Source: Candidatus Kuenenbacteria bacterium GW2011_GWA2_42_15 (lineage in GTDB: Bacteria; Patescibacteriota; Patescibacteriia; UBA2196; GWA2-42-15). Taken from it: 9,400 bases of DNA. Below are positions 1 through 6,738 of the stretch, piece after piece. The DNA lies in contig LCCW01000048.1 of the NCBI GenBank assembly GCA_000998185.1, forward strand, positions 1 to 9,400, read 5' to 3'. Both the position numbers and the translations under genes were made by a program. Within the stretch, counting starts at the first letter, position 1. Each line of letters opens with the position of its first letter. The notes beneath the pieces were generated by a model. It was not told the DNA's origin. It saw only the letters and a list, made by a program, of their open reading frames with translations, and searched no databases.

Positions 1-161
1 TGCTGGACGATATCGTGGTGCTTTTAATCGCTGGTTTTACCTGGAAGGTATTTGCCGGCAACCAAAAATACGCCAAATATTCGCATCTCATCGGCGGGGT
101 GCTTTTGACAGTACTCGGGATAATTATGATTTTAAAACCGAATTTGCTGATGTTTGAATAG
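1..161 (+). CDS. C-terminal fragment of a multi-pass membrane protein, possibly CcdA/DsbD-like
   Basis: Reading in the frame that begins at base 3 gives 53 codons ending at TAG (159-161); the start lies outside the window. The fragment holds two hydrophobic stretches separated by a short basic and polar loop (around KVFAGNQKYAKYSH), then a helix rich in Gly, Val, Leu and Ile ending in KPNLLMFE. This paired-helix ending with a terminal 'KP-LLMF' resembles the C-terminus of the cytochrome c biogenesis/DsbD transmembrane family, which carries electrons across the membrane for thiol-disulfide exchange. That assignment rests on memory of the tail alone. The gene converges on the deaminase, with a shared terminator between them. 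No catalytic cysteine falls inside the visible part, so the function is only a suggestion. Confidence 0.6.
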   Translation, partial: LDDIVVLLIAGFTWKVFAGNQKYAKYSHLIGGVLLTVLGIIMILKPNLLMFE

Positions 162-197
162 ACAGCGAGCAAGAAACAATTAACAATAAGCAATATG

Positions 198-235
198 AAA
201 ACCACCCCGCCTTTCACGAAAGGCGGGGTGGTTTT
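198..235. terminator. Bidirectional rho-independent terminator
   Basis: A perfect 18-bp inverted repeat (198-215 and 218-235) has only AC between its arms. The GC-rich core is flanked by AAAA on the left and TTTT on the right, so the transcript from either strand forms a stable hairpin ending in a U run. It lies 36 bases after the stop of the plus-strand membrane gene and 14 bases after the stop of the minus-strand deaminase, exactly where two convergent genes would share a terminator. Confidence 0.9.
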
Positions 236-249
236 GAAATAGAATAAAT

Positions 250-687
250 TTACCTTTCTTCCCATGTCCACACGATTTTCAACGCTTCACTTTCCAAATC
301 TATAATTTGCAGATACTCTACGGATTCATTCAAGCCCTCTATTACCTTCCTATTATCTTGTAACCCTTCATAATACTTATGGCTCAAACTATTTCTACTT
401 ATTGCATAGACAATCCGTCTAACCCCTGACCAGTATGTTCTTGCGAGACACATAAGGCAAGGTTCCATTGAAGCATAAAGAGTTGCATCGGTAAGTTTTC
501 CGATTTTTTGAAACGCATTATCAATCGCTTTACATTCCGCATGATTATAACCAGGATAAGAATCGCTCGTTTCTGATGCAATAACTTCATTACCAAGAAC
601 TACCAATGCTCCAACAGGAAACAGTCCTTGTTTTATCGACAAATCTGACTGTTCAATCGCCAATTTTAAAAATTTTTTATCATTCAT
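250..687 (-). CDS. Zinc-dependent nucleoside/nucleotide deaminase (CMP/dCMP, TadA-like superfamily)
   Basis: This 145-residue protein carries the full signature of the cytidine deaminase superfamily. His49-Ala-Glu51 supplies one zinc ligand and the proton-shuttling glutamate, and Pro76-Cys77-Leu-Met-Cys80 supplies the other two ligands. FPVGALVV (23-30) is the usual first strand of the fold. The enzyme should hydrolyse an amino group from a base, nucleoside or nucleotide in the cytoplasm. The substrate cannot be told: the EPCLMC context resembles TadA, guanine deaminase and dCMP deaminase, and the C-terminal third (from about 95) shows no diagnostic motif that I recognise. The ATG at 687 is preceded by an A-rich stretch with no clear Shine-Dalgarno sequence. 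The start is only 33 bases from the end of tRNA-Glu on the same strand, so tRNA and deaminase may share a transcript. Length is normal for the family. Confidence 0.88.
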   Translation of the reverse strand: MNDKKFLKLAIEQSDLSIKQGLFPVGALVVLGNEVIASETSDSYPGYNHAECKAIDNAFQKIGKLTDATLYASMEPCLMCLARTYWSGVRRIVYAISRNSLSHKYYEGLQDNRKVIEGLNESVEYLQIIDLESEALKIVWTWEER

Positions 688-720
688 ATGTTTTACTGCT
701 CACAAGACGATAAGCAATTT

Positions 721-792
721 TACCGCGTAAGGGAATCGAACCCTTATTACTAGGCTGAGAACCTAATGTCCTAACCATTAGACGAACGCGGC
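721..792 (-). tRNA. tRNA-Glu (anticodon CUC)
   Basis: The minus strand folds into a complete 72-nt cloverleaf. It has a 7-bp acceptor stem (GCCGCGT with ACGCGGT, one G-U pair), D arm GTCT/GGAC around AATGGTTA, anticodon stem TTAGG/CCTAG, loop TTCTCAG, variable loop TAAT, and T arm AAGGG/CCCTT around TTCGATT. The anticodon CTC lies at 757-759 and reads the glutamate codon GAG. The discriminator base is A. The 3' CCA is not encoded, because the next bases on this strand are AAAATT, so CCA must be added after transcription. The gene sits between murF and the deaminase on the same strand. Confidence 0.95.
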
Positions 793-802
793 AAAAGGTG
801 CG

Positions 803-827
803 GGACTAGTCACTAGACGAACGGGCC
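803..827 (-). pseudogene. Probable remnant of a second tRNA-Glu 5' half
   Basis: On the minus strand, 827 to 803 reads like the start of a tRNA-Glu: GGCCCGT, then TC, then GTCTAGTG. By hand comparison it matches the intact tRNA gene 10 bases downstream at 18 of 25 positions, including an unbroken run of ten (CGTTCGTCTA). The likeness ends in the D arm. No anticodon arm or T arm follows before the intact tRNA begins. A decayed or partly deleted tandem duplicate is the simplest reading; a leader that only happens to resemble the tRNA is possible. Confidence 0.5.
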
Positions 828-865
828 GTGAATCAATTTTCAATTTTCAAACAATTCCAGAATGA

Positions 866-924
866 TTTAATTTTAAAATTAAAAAATTAATTCCTTGTTT
901 AAAAATTATAAAATTATAAAATTT
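866..924. repeat. AT-rich palindrome and 8-bp tandem repeat between murF and tRNA-Glu
   Basis: Bases 866-883 form an 18-nt perfect palindrome centred on TTTTAAAA. Bases 901-924 are an approximate tandem of an 8-base unit (AAAATTAT repeated). Two TATAAT hexamers on the minus strand (905-910 and 913-918) arise from this repeat. No reading frame or convincing terminator is visible here. Confidence 0.5.
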
Positions 925-928
925 ACCC

Positions 929-2194
929 TTATTCCCATTCCTCCCCCTGTCTGATTAAGAGTTCACTCGCCCTTGCCGGCTCGGCCATAATTTCTTTAAC
1001 GATTTTTTCCATTCTTATGCCTTGTGAACCTTTGACCAACAGCAAATCTCCGGCCTCTATTTTATCTTGAATAAATTTACCAGCTGCCAGGGAATCGTCA
1101 AAGGCGTAAATCCGGTCTTCATTCATGCCATACTGTTTGGCCGCGTCGGCGGCATGGCGAGAACACTCGCCGACAGCGATAAAATAATCAATGCCCAGAC
1201 GGGCGACTTCCTCTCCAATTTCCGCATGCGCCGCTTTGGTAAGGGCGCCCAATTCAAGCATATCGCCAAGCACGGCAAATTTGCGTCCTTGGCAGTTCAA
1301 GTGTGAGAGGGTTTCCAGAGCGGCTTTGACGGAAAGCGGCGAGGCATTGTAAGTATCATCAATAATTTTAGTATTTTTCACTCCTAGCAATAACTTCAAA
1401 CGGCCCGCGGGCGACTGATATTTCTTTAGGTGAGCGGCAATCGCCACCAGATTCAGACCGTAAATAAGACCGACGGCAGCGCCAAAAAGAACGGCATAAA
1501 CAGCCGGACGGCCCAAAATATTTTCCAAATTTACCGGCACGAAAGAGCCTTGATAATTCAGCTTGAAGTTGAGCGAATATTTTTCTTTATCTAAAACAAT
1601 ATCAGAGGCGAACAAAGCGGCCTCGCTGTTCAGCCCGACGGTGATAACCTGCGCTTTGGTTTTATTTTTCAGCTCAACCGTCAAGGGATTGTCATTATTC
1701 AAAACGGCAAAATCGCGGCTGTTCAGGGTGGTGATAATTTTCTTTTTTTCGGCAGCCACATTTTCCACCGTGTTAAAAAATTCCAAGTGAGCGGGGCCAA
1801 TGGCGGTAATTATGCCGACTTTGGGCGGAGCCAGTTTGACCAAATAATCAAGGTCGCCGGGATGATCAGCCGCCATTTCCAAGATCAAAACATGCGGATA
1901 TTTGACATCGCGCTTGATAATTAACAATAAGCCACGGATAAAAACGGTTAGCCAGCCAAAGACCGAGCGGCCGGGATTTTTGGCGTTTATTATCGTCAGA
2001 GGAACGCCGGTTTCGGTGTTATAATTTTTGGGGCTGGAACGAACCTGAAAATCGGGCGACAAAATCGCGGCCACGGCTAATTTGGCCGAGGTTTTACCCA
2101 CGCTGCCCGTGATGCCGATAATCTCCGGCTGATATTTTCCGATTATCCGACGAGATAAAAATTTTAGACAGTATTGAATAATTTTTTTAAACAT
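929..2194 (-). CDS. murF: MurF-like Mur ligase lacking the N-terminal substrate domain
   Basis: MurF joins D-Ala-D-Ala to UDP-MurNAc-tripeptide with ATP in the cytoplasm, the last soluble step of the peptidoglycan precursor. This 421-residue protein has the ATP P-loop GITGSVGKTS (27-36), the KNYNTETGVP segment (56-65), EMAAD (106-110), GPAHLEFF (133-140), and AAEKKK, in which Lys150 aligns with the carbamylated lysine of the family. It also has NNDNP (166-170), SPAGRL (261-266), DDTYNASP (279-286), GDMLELG (310-316) and KGSQGIRME (388-396). These cover the central ATPase and C-terminal domains. Only about 25 residues, a hydrophobic/basic helix, precede the P-loop, whereas classical MurF has a separate domain of about 80 residues there for the UDP-sugar. 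I recall the same short form in other CPR genomes, so it is probably genuine. The sequence DDTYNASP favours MurF over MurC, D or E. There is no clear Shine-Dalgarno; a -10-like TATAAA lies 9 bases before the ATG. Confidence 0.85.
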   Translation of the reverse strand: MFKKIIQYCLKFLSRRIIGKYQPEIIGITGSVGKTSAKLAVAAILSPDFQVRSSPKNYNTETGVPLTIINAKNPGRSVFGWLTVFIRGLLLIIKRDVKYPHVLILEMAADHPGDLDYLVKLAPPKVGIITAIGPAHLEFFNTVENVAAEKKKIITTLNSRDFAVLNNDNPLTVELKNKTKAQVITVGLNSEAALFASDIVLDKEKYSLNFKLNYQGSFVPVNLENILGRPAVYAVLFGAAVGLIYGLNLVAIAAHLKKYQSPAGRLKLLLGVKNTKIIDDTYNASPLSVKAALETLSHLNCQGRKFAVLGDMLELGALTKAAHAEIGEEVARLGIDYFIAVGECSRHAADAAKQYGMNEDRIYAFDDSLAAGKFIQDKIEAGDLLLVKGSQGIRMEKIVKEIMAEPARASELLIRQGEEWE

Positions 2195-2203
2195 AGAGCA
2201 GGT

Positions 2204-2209
2204 TTTATA
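2204..2209 (-). promoter_or_regulatory. Candidate -10 element of murF
   Basis: The minus strand carries TATAAA ending 9 bases before the murF ATG, which would give a transcript with almost no leader. No good -35 box stands at the usual distance (ACAAAA at 17 bases). In AT-rich DNA such a hexamer can arise by chance, so this is weak. Confidence 0.25.
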
Positions 2210-2226
2210 TTTGTGGCTTATTCTCT

Positions 2227-2349
2227 TTTTGTCCTCACCTAAGCTGGGTTCTAATCTGATGGTGGCAGATTAGAATGGGTTGGGGGCAAAATATTTATCA
2301 ATAATTTCAACACCCCTCCCTTCCCTCCCCTTGGCAAGGGAGGACAAAA
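2227..2349. repeat. Inverted-repeat-bounded element with two internal hairpins, upstream of murF
   Basis: A perfect 10-bp inverted repeat, TTTTGTCCTC (2227-2236) and GAGGACAAAA (2340-2349), brackets about 100 bases. Inside are a 10-bp perfect hairpin (2249-2258 with 2266-2275, 7-base loop) and a C-rich/G-rich hairpin (about 2325-2343, CCTCCCC-TT against AAGGGAGG). This is most of the gap between the unknown membrane protein and murF and holds no reading frame. It may be a small non-autonomous mobile repeat or a structured RNA segment. Neither hairpin has the U run of a standard terminator on the minus strand. No target-site duplication is evident. Confidence 0.45.
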
Positions 2350-2389
2350 CAAACACGAAAGTCCTAATATTCTTAAAACACGGCCAGGC

Positions 2390-3991
2390 CTACATCATTT
2401 CGTCTCTTTTCTCTTTGATGAAAATAACCAAATCTTCAAAGATGCGGACAAAAATCTTAAAAGGAGCTTCAATGATAAAATCAAGAACAAAAATAAAAAC
2501 ATTTATTTTTGAGGAATGCATGGCAATCCAACGGCCCACGCGGAGAATCGGCACGAAGAGAAAAGCAATAATAATCGTGAGAAAGCGCTCTTTTTGTTCC
2601 AAAATAATCAACTCGGCGGCGGTGCGGCGGATGCGCAGCGAAAAGAAACTGACCACGGTCAAAAACAGCAAAAAAATAGCAATGCTGGCCGCGCTGAAGT
2701 TTAATCGCAAAAGACCATAAACCACCAAGCCGAAGGAAACTAGATACATTATGGCATAAAAAAAGTTTAGGAGGACATTCAAGAAACCCTTTTTGGATTT
2801 CATAATCTTCACCCGCAGTTCTCCGCTGTCATCGCCATAAACAATATTTTCCACTTCTTTTTTGATACTGGCGGTATTATTAGCGCCGGGAACGCGGATA
2901 CTCATGCCGATGGCGGCCATCAGCGCTGGCGGAAAAAGAGCGTTGATAACAAGCGGCGGCCAACGAAGTTCATTCAAGATAAAATAGTCAAAAGGCAATT
3001 CAAGCAAGATACCGAAAATGATTTTAGTACAGAAAATATAAATAACCGATCTGACGATGGCGCGTCTGACCCTGGCCCCGATCTGACCATATTTTTCCCG
3101 ACAGGTCTGTTCAACTTTTTCCAAAAGTTTTTCTTTTTTTGAAAAAATATTCAAATACTCCTCGGGGTTACTTTGCACAATATCTTGCAAAATCCAAAAA
3201 ACAGCGGTATATTTTTTGAATTCCCTGACCAGTTTGTCATTTAGATGGTGATTAAAATTTTCCTTGATAATACCTTGGGAACATTTGACATCATGGGCGG
3301 CGCGCTCCGCTTCCGGCAAGGTCAAATCGTGCCATTCGGGGAAATAATATTTCAAAAGAAAATAATTAACCGTCATCTCATCGGCTTTGAGCAAAGATTT
3401 GAGAATAGCCACATAAACCTGGATGTTTTTGCCTTGCTCGTCCAGATGGCAATTGCCGTCAAAGACCAAATTCTGTTTTATGGTTCTTTCAACAACTTCC
3501 ACCAGAATTTTTTCTTCGCCCGATGGCACGAGCGCCTCTTCCACCTCGCAAGCTGCCAGATTGATCAGCCAATTAAAAAAACCTTTCATTTCCTTGGGCG
3601 GATAGTTGCTGTCAATAATGACATTATAAATAACGATGTATTTATTGATCAGATGACTGACTTTTTCTATCATCTGCTCCGGCACGGCGTTATTGGCCAG
3701 ATAGCGAGCACGAATGAGCTCTTCAATAAGTGGGCGAGCTAAATCAGAACCTTTGTTGCCCGGCGTGGCAATACGACGCAAAATACGCGCCGTGGCATAA
3801 CGACGAAGCAAGTGGTCTTCGCGATAATCAACGGTGTTGCGAATTTTCTCATAAATAAAGGCCAATCTGCTCGCGGCGTCACTCACGACAATCCTAGAAC
3901 CATGGCGAGATTCTTCTTTTTTCGCTTCAAGTATATCTTGATAATTAAGGAGCCAATTTTCAACAGCGTTGATTAGATTATTTTGGGACAT
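2390..3991 (-). CDS. Large multi-pass membrane protein of unknown function, CPR-type
   Basis: I cannot name a function. The 533-residue protein divides in two. Residues 1 to about 310 are soluble, helical and charged, with an Arg-rich stretch at 60-96 (LLRRYATARILRR, then IEELIRARYL) and possible coiled-coil character near 280-310. Residues about 312-515 hold roughly six hydrophobic segments (near 312-332, 344-365, 403-428, 431-452, 470-490 and 495-515). Segment two contains NALFPPALMAAIGMSIRVPG. I recall this 'INLLFPPLLM' pattern, followed by a loop of about 35 residues, from unannotated CPR membrane proteins. No signal peptide, P-loop, protease or transferase motif is visible. The start is 20 bases after the stop of the GT4-GtrA-GT4 gene with no obvious promoter or Shine-Dalgarno, so co-transcription is likely. 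That pairing suggests, but does not prove, a role in the envelope. The stop is TAG. Confidence 0.85.
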   Translation of the reverse strand: MSQNNLINAVENWLLNYQDILEAKKEESRHGSRIVVSDAASRLAFIYEKIRNTVDYREDHLLRRYATARILRRIATPGNKGSDLARPLIEELIRARYLANNAVPEQMIEKVSHLINKYIVIYNVIIDSNYPPKEMKGFFNWLINLAACEVEEALVPSGEEKILVEVVERTIKQNLVFDGNCHLDEQGKNIQVYVAILKSLLKADEMTVNYFLLKYYFPEWHDLTLPEAERAAHDVKCSQGIIKENFNHHLNDKLVREFKKYTAVFWILQDIVQSNPEEYLNIFSKKEKLLEKVEQTCREKYGQIGARVRRAIVRSVIYIFCTKIIFGILLELPFDYFILNELRWPPLVINALFPPALMAAIGMSIRVPGANNTASIKKEVENIVYGDDSGELRVKIMKSKKGFLNVLLNFFYAIMYLVSFGLVVYGLLRLNFSAASIAIFLLFLTVVSFFSLRIRRTAAELIILEQKERFLTIIIAFLFVPILRVGRWIAMHSSKINVFIFVLDFIIEAPFKIFVRIFEDLVIFIKEKRDEMM

Positions 3992-4011
3992 AGAATGTTA
4001 GTTAATATTTT

Positions 4012-6693
4012 TTAGAAAGAGTTGATAATCCTCATAGTTTCGGCAACCATTTTATTAAAATTGAAAATATCCAACTTAACCAATGGGCTTGACGCCAACC
4101 GCTCCCGCAATTTATGGTCGCGCCAAAGCCGATCAACGGCCTTGAGCCAAGCATCATAATCGTTGTACTCAACTAAAAGCCCGTTGTAATCGTCTTGAAT
4201 CAATTCCGGATTGCCGCCGATATTACTCGCGATAATCGGCAGACGATAATGCATAGCGTCAAGAACCACATGAGACAAGCCCTCATAGCCGGAATTGAGC
4301 ACAAAAATAGAAGCGGCCTGATAATAAATCGCGAGTTCGTCTTGGCTGATACTGCCCAAAAGAAAAACTTTGTCCGTGAGTTCGTATTCAGCCGCCATTT
4401 TACGCAAAACAACTTCTTCGGGCCCGCCGCCGGCAACAACTAATTTAAAATCCGGATTGATATTTTTAAGCTCGCGCATTATTTTAATAAGCATAGCAAC
4501 GCCTTTCCAGGGCAACAAGCGAACGGCGGTAATGATGATGTCTCCCTTGATTTTTATCTTTTCCTGCGCTGCTTCGCGCGATAAGGTCGGTTTGTCTTTG
4601 AGAAAAATTGCGTTATAAATAACCCTTATTTTTTCCTGGTCGGCGCCCCAGCCCAAGACTATTTTTTTTAAATAATAAGAGGGTACAATGATGCCATCGG
4701 CGTGTCTGACTACCAGCCTTTCCAAAAAATTGAGCGATTTTATTTTTAAATTTAAAAAATAATTTCTGGCATGCAGCTCCGGCGCGGCCTGCCAACTGTC
4801 AACGCCTTGCCGGGTGAGTTGGCCTAACATTGCCTGTTCCCAGGCATAATCACCGACCACCTTGACTATCAATTTTTTTTGTAAAATCTTACTGACCAAA
4901 AGAGCCGGCCAACCGGAAGCTACCGGACCCTGCGCATAAATAACTTTAGCATGAAAAGAGCGCGCTAACAACCTAAAAAAATAAACAAGATATTTGATCG
5001 GCAGAGGCAAAAAACCGCTGACGGTCGTTAGAAATGGCGCGAGATCCCGATCGTGATCCGCTAATTCGGAACGGGCATAATAAAGAGCCGAAAAATGAAG
5101 CCGTTCAGCCAACAAATATCTGACCAATTGGTAGACATAGGTGGCCGGTCCGCCAATGTCTGGAGGAAAAATCTCGCCAGCAACGACAATTAAATCACGC
5201 GATGTTTCTTTTTTTACCCGAAAAACAAGCGCCTTACCAACCTGATAATTCCAAATTAAGACTATACCCGCGGCAAATATTTTGGCGATTATATACCATA
5301 ATTCAAAAAATTCCACCAAACAATAAAGCGTGAGATTGTTTATGCCGAGACCGACAATTTGAATACTTAAAAAAGCCAAGAGTTGTTTAGTAACGGCTTT
5401 ATTTTTGTCTTTAAATGTCCAAAGTTTTTGAATGGCATAGTTGACTATGGCGCTAATGATGAAAGACAGGGTGGCCGACCAAAGATACCAAAAACCAAAA
5501 TACTCGGTGAGAACATAAAGCAAGGACAAATCTGCTAAAAACGCAAAATGGAAAATATTTTTCATTTGTCCGGCGATTAAATCCCAATTATATTTATCCT
5601 CAACCATTTGCTTGGCATGAGCAACAACGCGTTCAACTTCAGCGCGGTTATTTTCATCCAGAATATATTTGATTTTTTCGGCGATACTTTTAGGATTCTT
5701 GGGTTCGCAAAACCAGCCGGTCTCGCCGTCTTTGAGAAAATCAAGAATGCCGCCGACCGGCGTGGCAATCACTGGAATACCCGCGGCCATTGACTGAATA
5801 AAAACATTGCCAAAGCCCTCGCTTAGAGACGGCCGGATAAAAACATCAGCGATAGAATAATAATCTTGTATCTGTTCATAAGACACCCGACCGAGAAAAA
5901 TTACTTTATCATAAACATTCAATCGCTTGGTAAGTTGCCTTAATTTATTTTCCAATGGTCCGGTGCCGAGAATAACTAATTTAATAACTCGTAATTCGTA
6001 ATTAGTAACCAGCAAGTGGAAAGCTCGTATTAAATCCGCGACGCCGTTTTTTTTGACCAAACGCGAATCAGTAAAAATAACTTTTGTACCTTGAACAATA
6101 TTTAATTCTTCCTTAATTTTGCCTTTTGCCTTTTGCCTTTTGAATTTATTCAAATCAACCCCGTTCGGGACAACACTAACTTTTCCATGATAACCGTACC
6201 TGCTCGCTCGGTCGGCGAGCCATTGGCTGATTGCTTGAATATAATCGGCTTTGGTATAAACCATTTTATAAATCGGCCGCCAAAACCAAGTGCGGATTTT
6301 TATAAACCAATCCGCATCGCCGCTTTGCATAGTCAGGAGATATTTGATTTGCGGGTGGCGCAACTTAAAAAACAAAGCGACCAGGCCGCCCCAGGTTTCC
6401 AGCATGGCCCAAATCAGGCGGTAATTATTTGCCGCCATGAGTTTCCCGGCCAAAAAACAGGCTCTAAAAGGATACAAATATTTGTCCAATTTATTGCCCC
6501 TGCCAACGCGCCAAATATGAATACCGCCCAATAATTCCTCAGAAGGTAAAACTGGGTTAAATTTGGCCGTAATTAGATGAAATTCAAAATCTTTAACCCG
6601 GTCGGTAATTTCCTTTAAGGCAATTTCGGCGCCGCCGATAAAAGGCAGATAGGTAAGCGAAAAAATCAAAACTTTGGGGGTTTTTTGTGCCAT
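4012..6693 (-). CDS. GT4-GtrA-GT4 fusion: two glycosyltransferases joined by a membrane flippase-like domain
   Basis: This 893-residue protein joins three normally separate modules. Residues 5 to about 380 are a GT-B family 4 glycosyltransferase: acceptor motif YLPFIGGAE (15-23), VPNGVD (175-180), LVILGTGP (239-246), SEGFGNVF (291-298), PVIATPVGG (307-315). Residues about 381-492 form a GtrA-type membrane domain with four helices (near 381-399, 403-420, 437-458 and 464-483) and the repeated 'N-x-x-x-x-K-x-W/L-x-F' ends QKLWTFK and GKALVFR. Residues about 500-893 are a second GT4: EIFPPDIGGPATY (507-519), AVRLLPWKG (723-731), LVVAGGGPE (751-759), GYEGLSHVV (802-810), PIIASNIGG (819-827). GT4 enzymes move sugars from nucleotide donors; GtrA proteins are thought to help translocate lipid-linked sugars. 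The inferred role is assembly of a lipid-linked glycan at the inner face of the membrane. The second Glu of EX7E is Gln300 in domain 1 and Asp812 in domain 2. The frame is open throughout, with a good promoter just upstream. Confidence 0.87.
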   Translation of the reverse strand: MAQKTPKVLIFSLTYLPFIGGAEIALKEITDRVKDFEFHLITAKFNPVLPSEELLGGIHIWRVGRGNKLDKYLYPFRACFLAGKLMAANNYRLIWAMLETWGGLVALFFKLRHPQIKYLLTMQSGDADWFIKIRTWFWRPIYKMVYTKADYIQAISQWLADRASRYGYHGKVSVVPNGVDLNKFKRQKAKGKIKEELNIVQGTKVIFTDSRLVKKNGVADLIRAFHLLVTNYELRVIKLVILGTGPLENKLRQLTKRLNVYDKVIFLGRVSYEQIQDYYSIADVFIRPSLSEGFGNVFIQSMAAGIPVIATPVGGILDFLKDGETGWFCEPKNPKSIAEKIKYILDENNRAEVERVVAHAKQMVEDKYNWDLIAGQMKNIFHFAFLADLSLLYVLTEYFGFWYLWSATLSFIISAIVNYAIQKLWTFKDKNKAVTKQLLAFLSIQIVGLGINNLTLYCLVEFFELWYIIAKIFAAGIVLIWNYQVGKALVFRVKKETSRDLIVVAGEIFPPDIGGPATYVYQLVRYLLAERLHFSALYYARSELADHDRDLAPFLTTVSGFLPLPIKYLVYFFRLLARSFHAKVIYAQGPVASGWPALLVSKILQKKLIVKVVGDYAWEQAMLGQLTRQGVDSWQAAPELHARNYFLNLKIKSLNFLERLVVRHADGIIVPSYYLKKIVLGWGADQEKIRVIYNAIFLKDKPTLSREAAQEKIKIKGDIIITAVRLLPWKGVAMLIKIMRELKNINPDFKLVVAGGGPEEVVLRKMAAEYELTDKVFLLGSISQDELAIYYQAASIFVLNSGYEGLSHVVLDAMHYRLPIIASNIGGNPELIQDDYNGLLVEYNDYDAWLKAVDRLWRDHKLRERLASSPLVKLDIFNFNKMVAETMRIINSF
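5987..6009 (-). repeat. Heptameric AATTAC repeat inside the first GT4 domain
   Basis: The minus strand here reads as successive 7-base units TAATTAC, GAATTAC, GAGTTAT. It is translated as TNYELRVI, just before the conserved strand KLVILGTGP. A similar heptad occurs in the other glycosyltransferase at 7951-7972. Confidence 0.55.
6117..6142 (-). repeat. Tandem 7-base repeat (AAAAGGC) inside the first GT4 domain
   Basis: Three full copies and part of a fourth of the heptamer TTTTGCC (AAAAGGC on the coding strand) run without interruption. They are translated as FKRQKAKGK, in the linker between the N- and C-terminal Rossmann halves of the domain. Gain or loss of one unit would shift the reading frame. 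Confidence 0.75.
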
Positions 6694-6709
6694 AAATGTT
6701 TATGATATA

Positions 6710-6738
6710 ATTATCCTTTATTTGAGCGCCTATGTCAA
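6710..6738 (-). promoter_or_regulatory. Sigma70-type promoter of the GT4-GtrA-GT4 gene
   Basis: The minus strand carries a perfect -35 box TTGACA (6733-6738), a 17-base spacer, and -10 box GATAAT (6710-6715; 5 of 6 to consensus). Transcription would start near 6703, leaving a leader of about 10 bases before the ATG at 6693, with no room for a Shine-Dalgarno. The first bases of the -35 box double as the end of the U run of the upstream terminator. Confidence 0.7.

Noticed and set aside
905..918. Two TATAAT hexamers as a promoter for tRNA-Glu
   Set aside because: They come from an 8-base AT repeat, lie more than 100 bases from the tRNA, and have no -35 box at the right distance.
2249..2275. 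Hairpin as terminator of the membrane protein gene
   Set aside because: The stem is AT-rich and no U run follows on the minus strand (the next bases are AACCCAGC).
2280..2720. Plus-strand open frame of 146 codons
   Set aside because: It is antisense to the end of the membrane protein and the repeat element. It is very rich in Lys, Arg and Ser, has no domain, and the minus-strand frame is clearly the gene.
3245..3742. Plus-strand open frame of 165 codons
   Set aside because: It lies wholly antisense within the 533-residue membrane protein gene and shows no recognisable family.
6133..6534. Plus-strand open frame of 133 codons
   Set aside because: It is antisense to GT4 domain 1 of the fusion, which has conserved motifs over the same bases.
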